A stretch of 64,000 bases of DNA from Herbaspirillum sp. RTI4. GTDB taxonomy: Bacteria; Pseudomonadota; Gammaproteobacteria; Burkholderiales; Burkholderiaceae_D. Below the pieces are notes generated by a model, which saw nothing but the letters and a program-made list of their open reading frames with translations, was not told where the DNA came from and did not search any database. This document shows, piece by piece, positions 18,505 to 28,764 of the stretch. The stretch is taken from positions 434,001-498,000 of the forward strand of contig NZ_JAVIWQ010000002.1 in the NCBI RefSeq assembly GCF_034313965.1. The letters are read 5' to 3'. Every line of letters starts with the position of its first letter. Positions within the stretch are counted from its first letter, which is position 1. A program made the translations under genes and the position numbers.

Positions 18505-19761
18505 ATGCTGCATTTCACTATTTTTCCCAAGAGCCTGCCCCTGCTCCGTCATGTCGGCAAATGGTGCGCCGCCGCCTGCCTCATTGCGCTGCTGTCCGGC
18601 ACCGCATCGGCGTTCTTCCTGTTCGCGCTGGAATGGGCCACCGGCTGGCGGCTCACCCATGCCTGGATCATCTGGCTCTTGCCGCTGGCCGGCTTCGTGG
18701 TCGGCTGGATTTATCTGCATTTCGGCAAGGGCAGCGAGGCCGGTAATAATCTGCTGATCGACGCCATCCACGATCCGAACAAAATCGTCCCCTTGCGCAT
18801 GGCGCCGCTGGTTTTTCTCGGCACCGTGGTGTCGCATTTATTCGGCGCCTCGGTGGGACGCGAAGGAACCGCCGTACAAATGGGCGGCGCGCTGGCCGAA
18901 CGTCTGGCGCAGGCATTGCGCTTCGCCCCGCAAGACAAACGCATCCTGCTGATGGCCGGCATCAGCGCCGGTTTCGCCTCGGTATTCGGTACGCCGCTGG
19001 CGGGCGCGATGTTCGGACTGGAAGTGCTGGCCATCGGTCGCCTGCGCTACGACGCGATCCTGCCCTGCTTTCTCGCTGCGATTGTTGCCGATCAGGTCGG
19101 TCTGGCCTGGGGCGTGCAGCACACTCACTATGCCGCACCAGCCATCATCCCTATCGCTATCTGGAGCCTGCTGGCGGTGTTGATCGCCGGCGCAGTATTC
19201 GGGCTGACCGGCCGACTGTTCGCCACTGCCACGCATGCGCTGGCGGCGGCGTTCAAACGGCATGTCCGCTATGCCCCGCTGCGGCCGCTGATCGGCGGAC
19301 TCTGCATCGCGCTGGCAGTCTGGGCGCTGGGCAGTCAGCGTTATATTGGTCTGGGCATCCCGGTGCTGGTCGAATCGCTGCAACATCCGCTGCCGTATTG
19401 GGACGCCCTGGCGAAAATGGCCTTTACCGTGGTTTCGCTGGGCAGCGGCTTCAAGGGCGGCGAAGTCACTCCGCTGTTTTATATAGGCGCAACGCTGGGC
19501 AATGCGCTGGCACCGCTGCTGCATCTGCCGTTTTCCTTGCTGGCCGGGATAGGCTTTGTCGCCGTTTTTGCCGGCGCTGCCAATACGCCGCTGGCGTCCA
19601 CACTGATGGCCATCGAATTGTTCGGCCCTGAAATCGGCCCGTTCGCGGCGCTCGCTTGCGTGGTCAGCTATCTGTTTTCCGGCCATGCCGGGATTTATCA
19701 TGCCCAACGTGTCGGCAGGGGAAAACGGGGCGATATAGAAACGCCCGACAAGGAAAAATAA
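18505..19761 (+). CDS. CLC family anion channel/antiporter
   Basis: 418 residues, about ten membrane helices. Landmarks: GKGSEAGNNLLIDAIHDP (near 73-90) where typical ClC proteins have GSGIP; GASVGREGTAVQMGGALAE with the gating Glu of the GREG motif; and GSGFKGGEVTPLFYIGATLGN later. No cytoplasmic CBS domains. The EAGNN and GREGTAVQMG forms recall the fluoride-exporting CLC-F branch of Pseudomonas and relatives, which I state from memory, so fluoride or chloride export are both possible. Start at 18505 has GGGAA upstream; longer upstream frames are not supported. Confidence 0.88.
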   Translation: MLHFTIFPKSLPLLRHVGKWCAAACLIALLSGTASAFFLFALEWATGWRLTHAWIIWLLPLAGFVVGWIYLHFGKGSEAGNNLLIDAIHDPNKIVPLRMAPLVFLGTVVSHLFGASVGREGTAVQMGGALAERLAQALRFAPQDKRILLMAGISAGFASVFGTPLAGAMFGLEVLAIGRLRYDAILPCFLAAIVADQVGLAWGVQHTHYAAPAIIPIAIWSLLAVLIAGAVFGLTGRLFATATHALAAAFKRHVRYAPLRPLIGGLCIALAVWALGSQRYIGLGIPVLVESLQHPLPYWDALAKMAFTVVSLGSGFKGGEVTPLFYIGATLGNALAPLLHLPFSLLAGIGFVAVFAGAANTPLASTLMAIELFGPEIGPFAALACVVSYLFSGHAGIYHAQRVGRGKRGDIETPDKEK

Positions 19762-19888
19762 GCGCCTCCGTGATGAGGAAGCCGAAAGTCATTCACCATC
19801 CAGATATCTCTTATCAGAACTTGTCATTGGGAAGACAAGGCGTTCTCTTGCATACTGCGACGCAACATAACTGTATTCAGAGATCACC

Positions 19889-20053
19889 ATGTCCACGCAA
19901 ACACTTCCGTTGTCCGCACCACATTTCGACAGCAAGACTGCAGCCAATCCAGAAAAAATCGCCGACAAGGCGCCAAAGAGCCTGCTGCAAAGAGCCTTTG
20001 AAGCCTGGGTCCGTCCTTACGAAAACGTGACGGACTTTTTGCCACTGGCCTAA
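19889..20053 (+). CDS. Small uncharacterised protein, 54 residues
   Basis: Reading frame MSTQTLPLSAPHFDSKTAAN... ending ...YENVTDFLPLA, with a basic middle and an amphipathic C-terminal part (SLLQRAFEAWVRPYENV, about 31-47). Weak AGAG ribosome site 6 bases before the ATG. No membrane segment or signal peptide. It lies alone between the CLC gene and the kdp operon. Composition looks protein-like rather than random, but I do not recognise a family. Confidence 0.5.
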   Translation: MSTQTLPLSAPHFDSKTAANPEKIADKAPKSLLQRAFEAWVRPYENVTDFLPLA

Positions 20054-20404
20054 ATCCACGTCTGTTCGAGCGGCGCACTGAGGTGTGCCGCTTACTGCTC
20101 TCTCCTCCCCCGCTACGCCTGAACTTCCCCTGTCATCGCCCACCAGCGATGCCTGTCTTTATCTACCTCTGTCAGTGCCACTGACGGTGCCACTGACAGC
20201 ATCCCCGTCTGTCAATCGCCTCACGCCCTCCCTCGTATTTCACCCCGCTCGCCCACCCGTTTTCCCGGCGCGACATCCCCTCCTCGCCTGCCCTCCACCG
20301 CACTGCATTTTTACGTCCCGTTTACCTTCGCACCTCATTTCTTTACAAAATTTTTAGCCCCTGCTCGCTACACTTTCCTCATTCAAACCCTCGTCGAGGA
20401 AAAC
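20054..20404. other. kdp operon leader, pyrimidine-rich
   Basis: 351 bases with no gene, strongly C/T-rich on the plus strand from 20090 to 20400. Holds the nested inverted repeat at 20169-20199. TTTACA at 20342-20347 and TACACT at 20369-20374 are hexamer-like but 21 bases apart, so they are not a good sigma-70 pair; the T-rich segment at 20342-20355 is instead a reasonable KdpE activator site. GAGGAAA before 20405 is the ribosome site of the first small gene. Confidence 0.45.
20169..20199. repeat. Nested inverted repeats in the kdp leader
   Basis: CTGTCAGTG (20169-20177) pairs with CACTGACAG (20191-20199); the left arm also pairs with CACTGAC at 20179-20185. The three blocks therefore allow two mutually exclusive hairpins, 206 bases before the first kdp gene. 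Could be an operator with three half sites or a switchable RNA element. Confidence 0.6.
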
Positions 20405-20497
20405 ATGGACATGCTTTTTATGGGCGCTATCGGCGTCTTTCTGTTGTTGGTCTGGCTGCTCGCTGCCGGCTGCGAAAAATTGGGGAAACGACCATGA
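20405..20497 (+). CDS. 30-residue single-helix protein at the head of the kdp operon
   Basis: MDMLFMGAIGVFLLLVWLLA, then [10 protein letters not shown]: one membrane helix with a short basic C-terminus. GAGGAAA ribosome site directly upstream, and its TGA overlaps the kdpF ATG (ATGA), so it is translationally coupled. Similar tiny genes precede kdpF in other betaproteobacterial kdp operons, where they are often mislabelled as potassium transporter subunits. Likely an accessory peptide of the Kdp complex; no experimental role known to me. Confidence 0.75.
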   Translation: MDMLFMGAIGVFLLLVWLLAAGCEKLGKRP

Positions 20498-20583
20498 ACG
20501 CTTTTTACTTGCTCGGCGCACTCGTTGCTGCCGGGCTGCTGGTGTATCTGATCGTCGCGTTACTGAACGCAGAGGAGCTCTGA
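20494..20583 (+). CDS. kdpF: Potassium-transporting ATPase small subunit KdpF
   Basis: 29 residues, [20 protein letters not shown] followed by [10 protein letters not shown] single helix whose YLxxALLxxE ending is the KdpF hallmark. KdpF stabilises the KdpABC complex in the membrane. Overlaps the preceding small gene by 4 bases and ends 1 base before kdpA. Confidence 0.93.
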   Translation: MNAFYLLGALVAAGLLVYLIVALLNAEEL

Positions 20584-20584
20584 C

Positions 20585-22390
20585 ATGAATTCGCAATCCA
20601 TCATGCTACTGGTCGCATTCCTGGCCGTTTTGCTGGTACTGGCCTACCCGCTCGGGCTGTATCTGGCAAAGCTCGGTGAAAGCGGCGCGCTGCCCGGCTT
20701 GCGCTGGATGAACAAAATCGAAAACGGCATCTACCGCCTCTGCGGCATCGATCCGCAGGCGGCCATGTCGTGGAAAACCTACGCTATCGCTTTACTGGTC
20801 TTCAATACGCTGGGCGCACTCACCGTCTACGCCATGCAGCGGATGCAGCAATGGCTGCCGCTCAATCCGCAAGGATTTCCCAACATCAGTCCCGATTCGT
20901 CCTTCAACACCGCCGTCAGCTTCGTCAGCAACACCAACTGGCAAGGCTATAGCGGCGAAGCGGCGATGAGCTATCTGACGCAAATGCTGGCGCTGACCGG
21001 ACAAAATTTCTTTTCCGCCGCCACCGGTATCGCGGTGGCTTTTGCGCTGATTCGCGGGTTTACTTCGCGCTCGGCGCGCACCATCGGTAATTTCTGGGTC
21101 GATATCACGCGCTCCACGATCTACCTGCTGCTGCCGCTGTCGGTACTGTTCGCCATCGTCCTGATGGGACAGGGCGTGATCCAGAATTTCTCGGCTTACA
21201 AGGAGGTCAGCCTGATCGACGCGGTCACTTACCAGCAGCCTAAAAACGGTCCCGACGGTCAGCCATTGCTCGACGCCAAAGGCGCGCCGGTTCTGGAAAC
21301 ACTGACCACGAAAACGCAAACCATCGCCATGGGCCCGGTCGCCTCGCAGGAAGCGATCAAAATGCTGGGGACCAATGGCGGCGGATTTTTCAACGCCAAT
21401 TCCGCCCATCCCTTCGAAAACCCCACGCCGCTGTCGAACTTCCTGCAAATGCTGGCTATCTTCCTGATTCCGGCCGGACTCTGTTTTGCCTTCGGCAAAA
21501 TGGTCGGCGACATGCGACAAGGCTGGGCCGTCATCGGCGCCATGACGGTGATCTTCGTCCTCGCCACCGCACTGGTCATGATCGCTGAACAGCAAAGCCA
21601 TCCCGGCCTTGCCGCGCTGGGCGTCGATCAGTCAAACAGCCTCTTGCAAGCCGGCGGCAACATGGAAGGCAAGGAAACCCGCTTCGGCATCAGCGCCTCC
21701 GCCCTGTTTGCTGCCGTCACTACCGCGGCGTCCTGCGGCGCAGTCAACGCCATGCATGATTCCTTCATGCCGCTCGGCGGCATGGTGCCGCTAGTGTTGA
21801 TGCAATTCGGCGAAGTGATTTTCGGCGGCGTCGGTTCGGGTCTGTACGGCATGCTGGTCTTCGCCATTCTCGCCGTCTTCATTGCCGGCCTGATGATCGG
21901 TCGCACGCCCGAATATCTGGGTAAAAAAATCCAGTCCTTCGACATGAAAATGGTCTCCATCGCCATCCTGGTCACGCCGGTGCTGGTACTGACCGGCACC
22001 GCCATCGCGGTGATGCTGGAGCCGGGCAAAGCCGGTATCGCCAATCCGGGTGCGCATGGTTTCTCGGAAATTCTGTACGCCTTCAGCTCGGCCGCCAACA
22101 ATAACGGCAGCGCTTTCGGTGGGCTGTCGGCCAACACTCCGTTCTACAACATCGCCCTCGCCATTGCCATGTGGTTTGGCCGCTTTGCGCTGATCGTGCC
22201 TATCCTGGCCGTGGCCGGATCGCTGGCCGCCAAGCAAAGACTGGAACCCACCGCCGGCACCATGCCGACTCACGGCCCCATGTTCGTGGCGCTGCTGATC
22301 GGTACCGTAGTGCTGGTCGGCGTTCTTAACTATGTTCCCGCTCTGGCGCTTGGCCCGGTGGTCGAACATCTGCAACTCTTTACCCGCTAA
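20585..22390 (+). CDS. kdpA: Potassium-transporting ATPase channel subunit KdpA
   Basis: Potassium-selective channel-like subunit of KdpFABC, 601 residues with about ten membrane helices. Contains the four degenerate selectivity-filter loops, including [32 protein letters not shown] and [18 protein letters not shown], and the late [15 protein letters not shown]+ passes from here to KdpB for ATP-driven uptake under potassium limitation. Length is somewhat above E. coli KdpA because of an inserted loop near 215-245. Confidence 0.97.
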   Translation: MNSQSIMLLVAFLAVLLVLAYPLGLYLAKLGESGALPGLRWMNKIENGIYRLCGIDPQAAMSWKTYAIALLVFNTLGALTVYAMQRMQQWLPLNPQGFPNISPDSSFNTAVSFVSNTNWQGYSGEAAMSYLTQMLALTGQNFFSAATGIAVAFALIRGFTSRSARTIGNFWVDITRSTIYLLLPLSVLFAIVLMGQGVIQNFSAYKEVSLIDAVTYQQPKNGPDGQPLLDAKGAPVLETLTTKTQTIAMGPVASQEAIKMLGTNGGGFFNANSAHPFENPTPLSNFLQMLAIFLIPAGLCFAFGKMVGDMRQGWAVIGAMTVIFVLATALVMIAEQQSHPGLAALGVDQSNSLLQAGGNMEGKETRFGISASALFAAVTTAASCGAVNAMHDSFMPLGGMVPLVLMQFGEVIFGGVGSGLYGMLVFAILAVFIAGLMIGRTPEYLGKKIQSFDMKMVSIAILVTPVLVLTGTAIAVMLEPGKAGIANPGAHGFSEILYAFSSAANNNGSAFGGLSANTPFYNIALAIAMWFGRFALIVPILAVAGSLAAKQRLEPTAGTMPTHGPMFVALLIGTVVLVGVLNYVPALALGPVVEHLQLFTR

Positions 22391-22403
22391 CAGGGAGCCC
22401 CTC

Positions 22404-24509
22404 ATGTCTATCGAATCCCCTTCCGGCGTTCCCGGTCTCGCCGTCACGCGCAAAAACAAGTCGCTGTTCGACGCCAGCTTGTTATGGCCCGCCATCATCG
22501 ATGCCTTCAAAAAACTCGACCCGCGCATTCAATGGCGCAGCCCGGTGATGTTCGTGGTGTACGTCGGCAGCATCCTCACCACGCTGCTGTTCATTCAATC
22601 CGTCGTGGGCAAAGGCGAAACCAGCTCCGGCTTCATTTTCGCCACCTCGCTCTGGCTCTGGTTCACGGTGCTGTTTGCCAACTTTGCCGAAGCCGTGGCG
22701 GAAGGCCGCAGCAAGGCGCAAGCGGCTTCCCTGCGCGGACTCAAACAAAGCTCGCAAGCGAAGAAACTGGCCTCGCCCCAAGACCGTACTCAATGGACAT
22801 CCGTCCCCGCCACTGCGCTGCTCAAAGGCGATTGCTACCTGGTGCAAAGCGGTGACGTGATCCCCGCCGACGGCGACGTCATCGAAGGCGTGGCCTCGGT
22901 CGATGAAAGCGCGATTACTGGCGAATCCGCACCGGTCATCCGCGAATCGGGGGGCGATTTCAGTTCCGTCACCGGCGGTACCCGCGTGCTGTCGGACTGG
23001 CTGGTGGTACGGGTTGCCGTCAATCCGGGCGAAGCCTTTATCGACCGCATGATCGCCATGGTCGAAAGCGCCAAGCGCAAGAAAACGCCGAACGAAGTGG
23101 CGCTGACGATTCTGCTGGTGGCGCTGACCATCGTATTCCTGATCGTCACCGTCACGCTGCTGCCGTTTTCCCTGTTCAGCGTGGCAGCGGCCAAAAGCGG
23201 CTCGCCGGTCACCATTACCGTCCTGATCGCCTTATTGGTATGTCTGATTCCGACCACCATCGGCGGCCTGCTGTCAGCCATCGGCGTGGCCGGCATGAGC
23301 CGCATGATGCGCGCCAATGTGATCGCCACTTCCGGCCGCGCAGTGGAAGCCGCCGGCGATGTCGACGTGCTGCTGCTCGACAAAACCGGCACCATCACGC
23401 TCGGCAATCGTCAGGCATCGGCCTTCGTCCCGGCCTCCGGCGTGACCGAAGCGCAACTGGCTGACGTGGCGCAACTGGCCTCGCTGTCCGATGAAACACC
23501 GGAAGGTCGCAGCATCGTGGTACTGGCCAAGCAGTTATTCAATCTGCGCGAACGCGACCTGGCCGGCATGCAGGCCAGCTTCGTCCCCTTCACCGCACAG
23601 ACCCGCATGAGCGGCGTTGACCTCGACGGTCGTGAAATCCGCAAAGGCTCGTCCGAAGCGATCAAGACCTACGTGCAGACGCTGGGCAAAACCTTCCCGC
23701 CCGACATCCTCAGAGCGGTGGACGATGTAGCCCGCCGCGGCAGTACACCGCTGGTGGTGGTGGACGATGGCCGCGTCATGGGTGTGGTCGAACTGAAAGA
23801 TATCGTCAAGGGCGGCATCAAGGAACGCTTCGCCGAATTGCGCCGCATGGGCATCAAGACCGTGATGATCACCGGCGACAACAAGCTGACTGCCGCTGCC
23901 ATTGCCGCCGAAGCCGGGGTCGACGATTTTCTGGCCGAAGCCACACCGGAGCAAAAACTCAAGCTGATCCGCGAATATCAGGCGCAAGGCCGCTTGGTCG
24001 CCATGACCGGCGACGGCACCAACGATGCGCCGGCGCTGGCGCAGGCCGATGTTGCCGTGGCGATGAACTCCGGCACGCAAGCGGCCAAAGAAGCCGGCAA
24101 TATGGTCGATCTCGATTCCAACCCGACCAAGCTGCTGGAGATCGTCGAAATCGGCAAACAGATGCTGATGACACGCGGCTCGCTGACCACGTTTTCGATC
24201 GCCAACGACATCGCCAAATACTTCGCCATCATCCCGGCCGCCTTCGTCAGCACCTATCCGCAACTGAAGGCGCTCGACATCATGCACCTCACCAGTCCGG
24301 CCTCGGCCATCATGTCGGCCGTTATTTTTAACGCGCTGATTATCGTGGTGCTGATTCCGCTGGCGCTGAAAGGCGTGCCTTACCGTGCCGTTGGCGCTGC
24401 CCGCCTGCTGCGTCGCAATCTGCTGATTTACGGCCTGGGCGGCATCATCGTTCCCTTCGTCGGCATCAAGCTGATCGACATGCTGCTCGCCACCCTGAAC
24501 CTGATCTAG
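22404..24509 (+). CDS. kdpB: Potassium-transporting ATPase ATP-binding subunit KdpB
   Basis: P-type ATPase subunit of KdpFABC, 701 residues. Actuator motif [13 protein letters not shown] (TGES), phosphorylation site [10 protein letters not shown] with Asp at about 326, nucleotide-binding KGSSEAIK, and hinge [31 protein letters not shown]. Start at 22404 ([11 protein letters not shown]) has AGGGAG upstream and follows kdpA by 13 bases. The serine/threonine of the TGES motif known to be phosphorylated in E. coli at high K+ is conserved as TGES. Confidence 0.98.
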   Translation: MSIESPSGVPGLAVTRKNKSLFDASLLWPAIIDAFKKLDPRIQWRSPVMFVVYVGSILTTLLFIQSVVGKGETSSGFIFATSLWLWFTVLFANFAEAVAEGRSKAQAASLRGLKQSSQAKKLASPQDRTQWTSVPATALLKGDCYLVQSGDVIPADGDVIEGVASVDESAITGESAPVIRESGGDFSSVTGGTRVLSDWLVVRVAVNPGEAFIDRMIAMVESAKRKKTPNEVALTILLVALTIVFLIVTVTLLPFSLFSVAAAKSGSPVTITVLIALLVCLIPTTIGGLLSAIGVAGMSRMMRANVIATSGRAVEAAGDVDVLLLDKTGTITLGNRQASAFVPASGVTEAQLADVAQLASLSDETPEGRSIVVLAKQLFNLRERDLAGMQASFVPFTAQTRMSGVDLDGREIRKGSSEAIKTYVQTLGKTFPPDILRAVDDVARRGSTPLVVVDDGRVMGVVELKDIVKGGIKERFAELRRMGIKTVMITGDNKLTAAAIAAEAGVDDFLAEATPEQKLKLIREYQAQGRLVAMTGDGTNDAPALAQADVAVAMNSGTQAAKEAGNMVDLDSNPTKLLEIVEIGKQMLMTRGSLTTFSIANDIAKYFAIIPAAFVSTYPQLKALDIMHLTSPASAIMSAVIFNALIIVVLIPLALKGVPYRAVGAARLLRRNLLIYGLGGIIVPFVGIKLIDMLLATLNLI

Positions 24510-24518
24510 GAGATCGCC

Positions 24519-25091
24519 ATGAAATCCATACTGCGTCCCGCCCTTGCCCTGTTTATTCTGCTCAGTCTGATCTGCGGCGTCCTGTATCCGTATGCCGTGG
24601 CAGGCATAGGCCGTCTCGCCTTCCCGCAACAAGCCGATGGCAGCATGCTGTCGCACGACGGCAAAGTGCTGGGTTCGCGACTGATCGGCCAATCGTTTTC
24701 CTCACCCCAGTATTTCTGGGGCCGGCCATCAGCTACCAGCCCGATGCCCAATAACGCGGCCAGTTCCGGCGGGTCCAATCTGGGTCCGCTGAATCCGGCG
24801 CAGATCGATGCCGTCAAGGGTCGCATCGAAGCACTGAAAGCGGCCGATCCTGACAACACCGCCGCCATCCCGGTCGATCTGGTCACGACCTCCGCCAGCG
24901 GCCTCGATCCCGACATCAGCCTTGCTGCCGCCTACTATCAGGTGCCGCGCATCGCCCGCGAACGCAAGCTGTCGCCGCAACAAGTGCGGAGCCTGATCGA
25001 CGCCACCACGCAATCCATGCAGTTCGGCTTTTTCGGCGAAACACGGGTCAATGTGCTGGCCCTCAATCTGGCGCTGGATCGCTTGCTCTGA
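24519..25091 (+). CDS. kdpC: Potassium-transporting ATPase subunit KdpC
   Basis: Periplasmic, membrane-anchored subunit of KdpFABC, 190 residues. One N-terminal helix (about 7-28, [19 protein letters not shown]), then [35 protein letters not shown], and the C-terminal [19 protein letters not shown]. Nine bases after kdpB with GGAGA just before the start. Confidence 0.97.
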   Translation: MKSILRPALALFILLSLICGVLYPYAVAGIGRLAFPQQADGSMLSHDGKVLGSRLIGQSFSSPQYFWGRPSATSPMPNNAASSGGSNLGPLNPAQIDAVKGRIEALKAADPDNTAAIPVDLVTTSASGLDPDISLAAAYYQVPRIARERKLSPQQVRSLIDATTQSMQFGFFGETRVNVLALNLALDRLL

Positions 25092-25214
25092 TTGCCCTGA
25101 TTACTCTGCCTGCCCGCAATCCAGCGCGCAGGCAGACTGCTTCGGCGGGACGAGTGGCAGTGCTACACTCGTCTCGCCACGTCCACCCACCACCGTCCTT
25201 CTGATCGGGCATCC

Positions 25215-27959
25215 ATGTCCACCCCCAGCGATCAACGTCCCGATCCCGATAAACTGCTTGCCGACATGCAAGCACGCGAGCGCCGCGCCGCACGCGGCAA
25301 GCTGCGCATTTATTTCGGCGCGTCGGCCGGCGTCGGCAAAACCTACGCCATGCTCAGCGCCGGACGCAAGCTGCAAGACGAAGGCACCGAGGTGCTGGTC
25401 GGCCTGATTGAAACTCACGGCCGCGTCGAAACGCAGGCATTGGTCGATGGCCTGACCGTCCTGCCGCGCAAGGAAATCGCCTATCGCGGCCAGACCCTCA
25501 CCGAATTCGATATCGACACCGCCCTGCAACGGCACCCGGCGCTGATCCTGGTCGATGAACTGGCGCATTCCAACGCCCCCGGCTCGCGCCATCCCAAACG
25601 CTGGCGCGACATCGAGGAATTGCTGGAAGCCGGCATCGATGTATTCACCACGGTCAACGTGCAGCATCTGGAAAGTCTCAGCGATGTGGTCGGCGGCATT
25701 ACCGGCATCCGCGTCACCGAGACCGTCCCCGACACCCTGTTCGACGCGGCCGACGAAGTCGTGCTGGTCGATCTGCCCGCCGATGAATTACTCAACCGCC
25801 TCAAGGCCGGCAAGGTTTATCAAGCACAGCAGGCACAACGCGCTTCACTGCATTTTTTCCGCAAAGGCAATCTGATTGCCCTGCGCGAACTGGCCTTGCG
25901 CCGCACCGCCGACCGCATTGCCGACGACGTGCAGGCTTACCGCGTCGAAAAATCGATTCACGGCGTCTGGAAAACCGACGCCACGCTGCTGGCCTGCATC
26001 GGCGCACGCCCCGGCGCAGAACAACTGGTGCGCAGCACAGCGCGTCTGGCCAGTCAGTTGAATGCCTCCTGGCATGCGATTTATATCGAAACGCCGCAAC
26101 TGCAAAAGCTGTCTTCCGCACGACGCGAACGCATCCTCAAAACACTGAAACTGGCCAGCGACCTCGGCGCGACGACCGCCGTGCTGGCCGATAACGACAT
26201 TGCGCAGGCCAGCGTGGACTATGCGCGCAGCCAGAATATTTCCCGCGTGGTGGTAGGGCGACCTGCGACCGGCTGGGACTGGCGTGCCACATTGCGCCCT
26301 TCGCTGATTAAACGTATCGCTGCCCTCGCACCCGACGTTGACCTGATCGAGCTGGGCCGGATGAGCACCACGGACAAAGAGCCGACGCCACCGGCCGAAA
26401 GTCTCATACCGCATACCGCGCATACCCTGCCTTACGCGATACCGCTCCAACGCCGAAGCTCCATGCGCTGCGCCATGGCAGTGGGCGCCAGTCTGCTGAC
26501 GGCCTTACTGGCAACGCCGCTGTTGCCCTATCTGGATCTGGCCAACATCGTCATGCTGTTCCTGCTCACCGTGGTGCTGGTGGCAGTGCAACTGGGACGC
26601 GGCCCGGCCATGATCTCCACCGTCGTGAGCGTAGCCGCCTTCGATTATTTTTTCGTCCCGCCGCGCTTTTCGTTTGCCATTAGCGACCTGCAGTATCTCG
26701 TCACATTCGGCGTCATGCTGGCAGTCGGCCTGCTGACCAGCCACCTGACCTCCAACCTGCGTTATCAAGCGCGGGTAGCCTCGCACCGGGAAGCACGTTC
26801 ACGCGCGCTCTACGAATTCGCCCGCGCCTTGTCGGGCGCACTGCAAACGGATCAAGTGTTCGAACTGACCTGCGCCGTCATCCAGCGCACGGTGCATGCC
26901 AAAGCCACGCTGCTACTGCCCGACGCCGACGACCGGCTGCATCCGCCCCCCACAGATGATCACATCGGCGACCTCGATCTCGGCATTGCCCAATGGGCCT
27001 TCGACCATGCGCTGCCGGCCGGCATGGGTACCGATACGCTGCCCGGCAGCCGCTTCTTCTATCTGCCGCTGGTCGCCCCGATGCGCACCCGCGGCGTACT
27101 GGCGATCGCCCCGGAAAGCCGGCGCTGGATACTGATTCCCGAACAGCGCCAGCAACTCGATACCTTCGCCACGCTGGCGGCGATTGCGCTGGAGCGCGTG
27201 CATTACATCGAAGTGGCGCAAGATGCCCTGCTGCGGATGGAGACCGAACGTCTGCGCAATTCGCTGCTGTCGGCGCTGTCGCACGATTTGCGCACGCCGC
27301 TGACCTCGCTGGTGGGACTATCGGAATCGCTGGTTCGCGCCAAACCGCCGCTGGCCCCGGCTCAGAGAGAACAGGCGCAGGCCCTGCACGACGAATCGCT
27401 GCGCATGAGCAAACTGGTCGGCAATTTACTGGAAATGGCGCGCATCGAAAGCGGCGAAGTCAAACTGAAACTGGAATGGCAACCGTTCGAAGAGGTCGTC
27501 GGCAGTGCCTTGCGTGCCAGTAGCTTGCCGCTGGCCGCGCATAAAGTGACGACTCGCTTGCCGCCCGATTTGCCGCTCACCCGTTTCGACGCGATGCTGA
27601 TCGAACGCGTACTGTGCAATCTGGTCGAAAATGCGGCGAAATACACGCCGCCCGGTTCGCACATCGAGATCGCCGCTGCCGTTGCCGCCCCCGACCTGCT
27701 GGTGACGGTCAGCGACGACGGCCCCGGATTACCGAGCGGCCGCGAAGATCGCCTGTTTGAAAAATTCGTGCGCGGCGAGCGCGAATCGGCCACGCCGGGC
27801 GTCGGTCTCGGGCTGGCGATCTGCCGCGCTATCGTCGAAGCGCACGGCGGCCACATCCGCGCCGACAATACCGCCGACGGTGGCGCCCGCTTCTGCTTTA
27901 CACTACCGCTTGGCACACCGCCCGCCTTGCCTGAACCGGAAGACGATACTCTCCCGTAG
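25215..27959 (+). CDS. kdpD: Osmosensitive potassium channel sensor histidine kinase KdpD
   Basis: Sensor kinase for K+ limitation, 914 residues. Order: N-terminal KdpD domain with Walker A (YFGASAGVGKTYAML, about 35-49), a Usp-like domain (about 260-385), four membrane helices (about 420-520; the first starts near SLLTALLATPLLPYLDL), a GAF-like domain (about 540-670), HisKA with the phosphorylated His in LLSALSHDLRTPLTSL, and the HATPase domain with N-box LVENAAKY and DDGPGLPSG. Begins 123 bases after kdpC, so likely the same transcript. Confidence 0.96.
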   Translation: MSTPSDQRPDPDKLLADMQARERRAARGKLRIYFGASAGVGKTYAMLSAGRKLQDEGTEVLVGLIETHGRVETQALVDGLTVLPRKEIAYRGQTLTEFDIDTALQRHPALILVDELAHSNAPGSRHPKRWRDIEELLEAGIDVFTTVNVQHLESLSDVVGGITGIRVTETVPDTLFDAADEVVLVDLPADELLNRLKAGKVYQAQQAQRASLHFFRKGNLIALRELALRRTADRIADDVQAYRVEKSIHGVWKTDATLLACIGARPGAEQLVRSTARLASQLNASWHAIYIETPQLQKLSSARRERILKTLKLASDLGATTAVLADNDIAQASVDYARSQNISRVVVGRPATGWDWRATLRPSLIKRIAALAPDVDLIELGRMSTTDKEPTPPAESLIPHTAHTLPYAIPLQRRSSMRCAMAVGASLLTALLATPLLPYLDLANIVMLFLLTVVLVAVQLGRGPAMISTVVSVAAFDYFFVPPRFSFAISDLQYLVTFGVMLAVGLLTSHLTSNLRYQARVASHREARSRALYEFARALSGALQTDQVFELTCAVIQRTVHAKATLLLPDADDRLHPPPTDDHIGDLDLGIAQWAFDHALPAGMGTDTLPGSRFFYLPLVAPMRTRGVLAIAPESRRWILIPEQRQQLDTFATLAAIALERVHYIEVAQDALLRMETERLRNSLLSALSHDLRTPLTSLVGLSESLVRAKPPLAPAQREQAQALHDESLRMSKLVGNLLEMARIESGEVKLKLEWQPFEEVVGSALRASSLPLAAHKVTTRLPPDLPLTRFDAMLIERVLCNLVENAAKYTPPGSHIEIAAAVAAPDLLVTVSDDGPGLPSGREDRLFEKFVRGERESATPGVGLGLAICRAIVEAHGGHIRADNTADGGARFCFTLPLGTPPALPEPEDDTLP

Positions 27960-27998
27960 CAATACAAGAAAATCAAAAAAAGGATTCGCAGCAACACC

Positions 27999-28700
27999 AT
28001 GACAGAATCCACACCGATTGCCTTGCTGGTCGAGGACGACCCCCAAATCCGCCGCTTCGTGCGCGCCTCGCTGGAGGAGGACGGCTGGCAGGTATTTGAA
28101 GCAGGTACCCTGCACCGCGCCTCCATCGACGCCGCCTCGCGCAAACCGGATCTGATCATTCTCGATCTCGGCCTGCCCGATGGCGACGGAGTGGATTTCA
28201 TCGTGTCCATACGGCAATGGTCGGCCATGCCGATTATCGTGTTGTCGGCACGCATCACGGAAGAAGACAAGATTCGCGCGCTCGACGCCGGTGCCGACGA
28301 TTACCTGACCAAGCCCTTCGGCGTCGGCGAATTGCTGGCCCGCGTGCGCGCAGCGCGCCGTCGCCGTTACGAACTCAACATCGCCGTTGACGGCAATATC
28401 CACTTCGGCCGCATCAGGATAGACCTGACCATGCGCCGCGTGACCAAAGACGAGGTACTGGTCCATCTCACCCCCACCGAATACCGACTGCTGGCCGTAC
28501 TGGTAGGCAACGCCGGACGCGTGGTCACGACGCGCCAGCTCATGTTGCAAGTGTGGGGGCCCGGACAGGTGGATAATGCACACTATCTGCGGATTTACAT
28601 GGGGCATCTGCGGCAGAAACTGGAAGACGATCCCGCGCAGCCGCGCTATCTGCTGACCGAAACTGCCGTGGGCTATCGACTCTATTTGCCCGGCGAATAA
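27999..28700 (+). CDS. kdpE: Response regulator KdpE
   Basis: OmpR/PhoB-type regulator that activates the kdp operon when phosphorylated by KdpD. 233 residues: receiver domain (about 5-118) with acidic pocket VEDD and phosphoacceptor in ILDLGLPDGDG near residue 53, Thr/Ser switch and the conserved Lys in DYLTKPFG; then a winged-helix DNA-binding domain (about 130-230, LTPTEYRLLAVLVGNAGRVV). 39 bases after kdpD with AAAGGA upstream. Confidence 0.96.
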   Translation: MTESTPIALLVEDDPQIRRFVRASLEEDGWQVFEAGTLHRASIDAASRKPDLIILDLGLPDGDGVDFIVSIRQWSAMPIIVLSARITEEDKIRALDAGADDYLTKPFGVGELLARVRAARRRRYELNIAVDGNIHFGRIRIDLTMRRVTKDEVLVHLTPTEYRLLAVLVGNAGRVVTTRQLMLQVWGPGQVDNAHYLRIYMGHLRQKLEDDPAQPRYLLTETAVGYRLYLPGE

Positions 28701-28764
28701 GCAATAGGTAATAAGCTGCCTGTTCCGCCATCTCATTACCCATAAAACAAAACACCCTCACTAC

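Noticed and set aside
23535-24692. 385-codon open frame on the minus strand
   Set aside because: Antisense shadow of kdpB; His/Gln/Asp-rich translation typical of reverse-strand frames.
28707-28740. GGTAAT/ATTACC pair after kdpE as a terminator
   Set aside because: Six-bp AT-rich stem with a 22-base loop and no T run; too weak.
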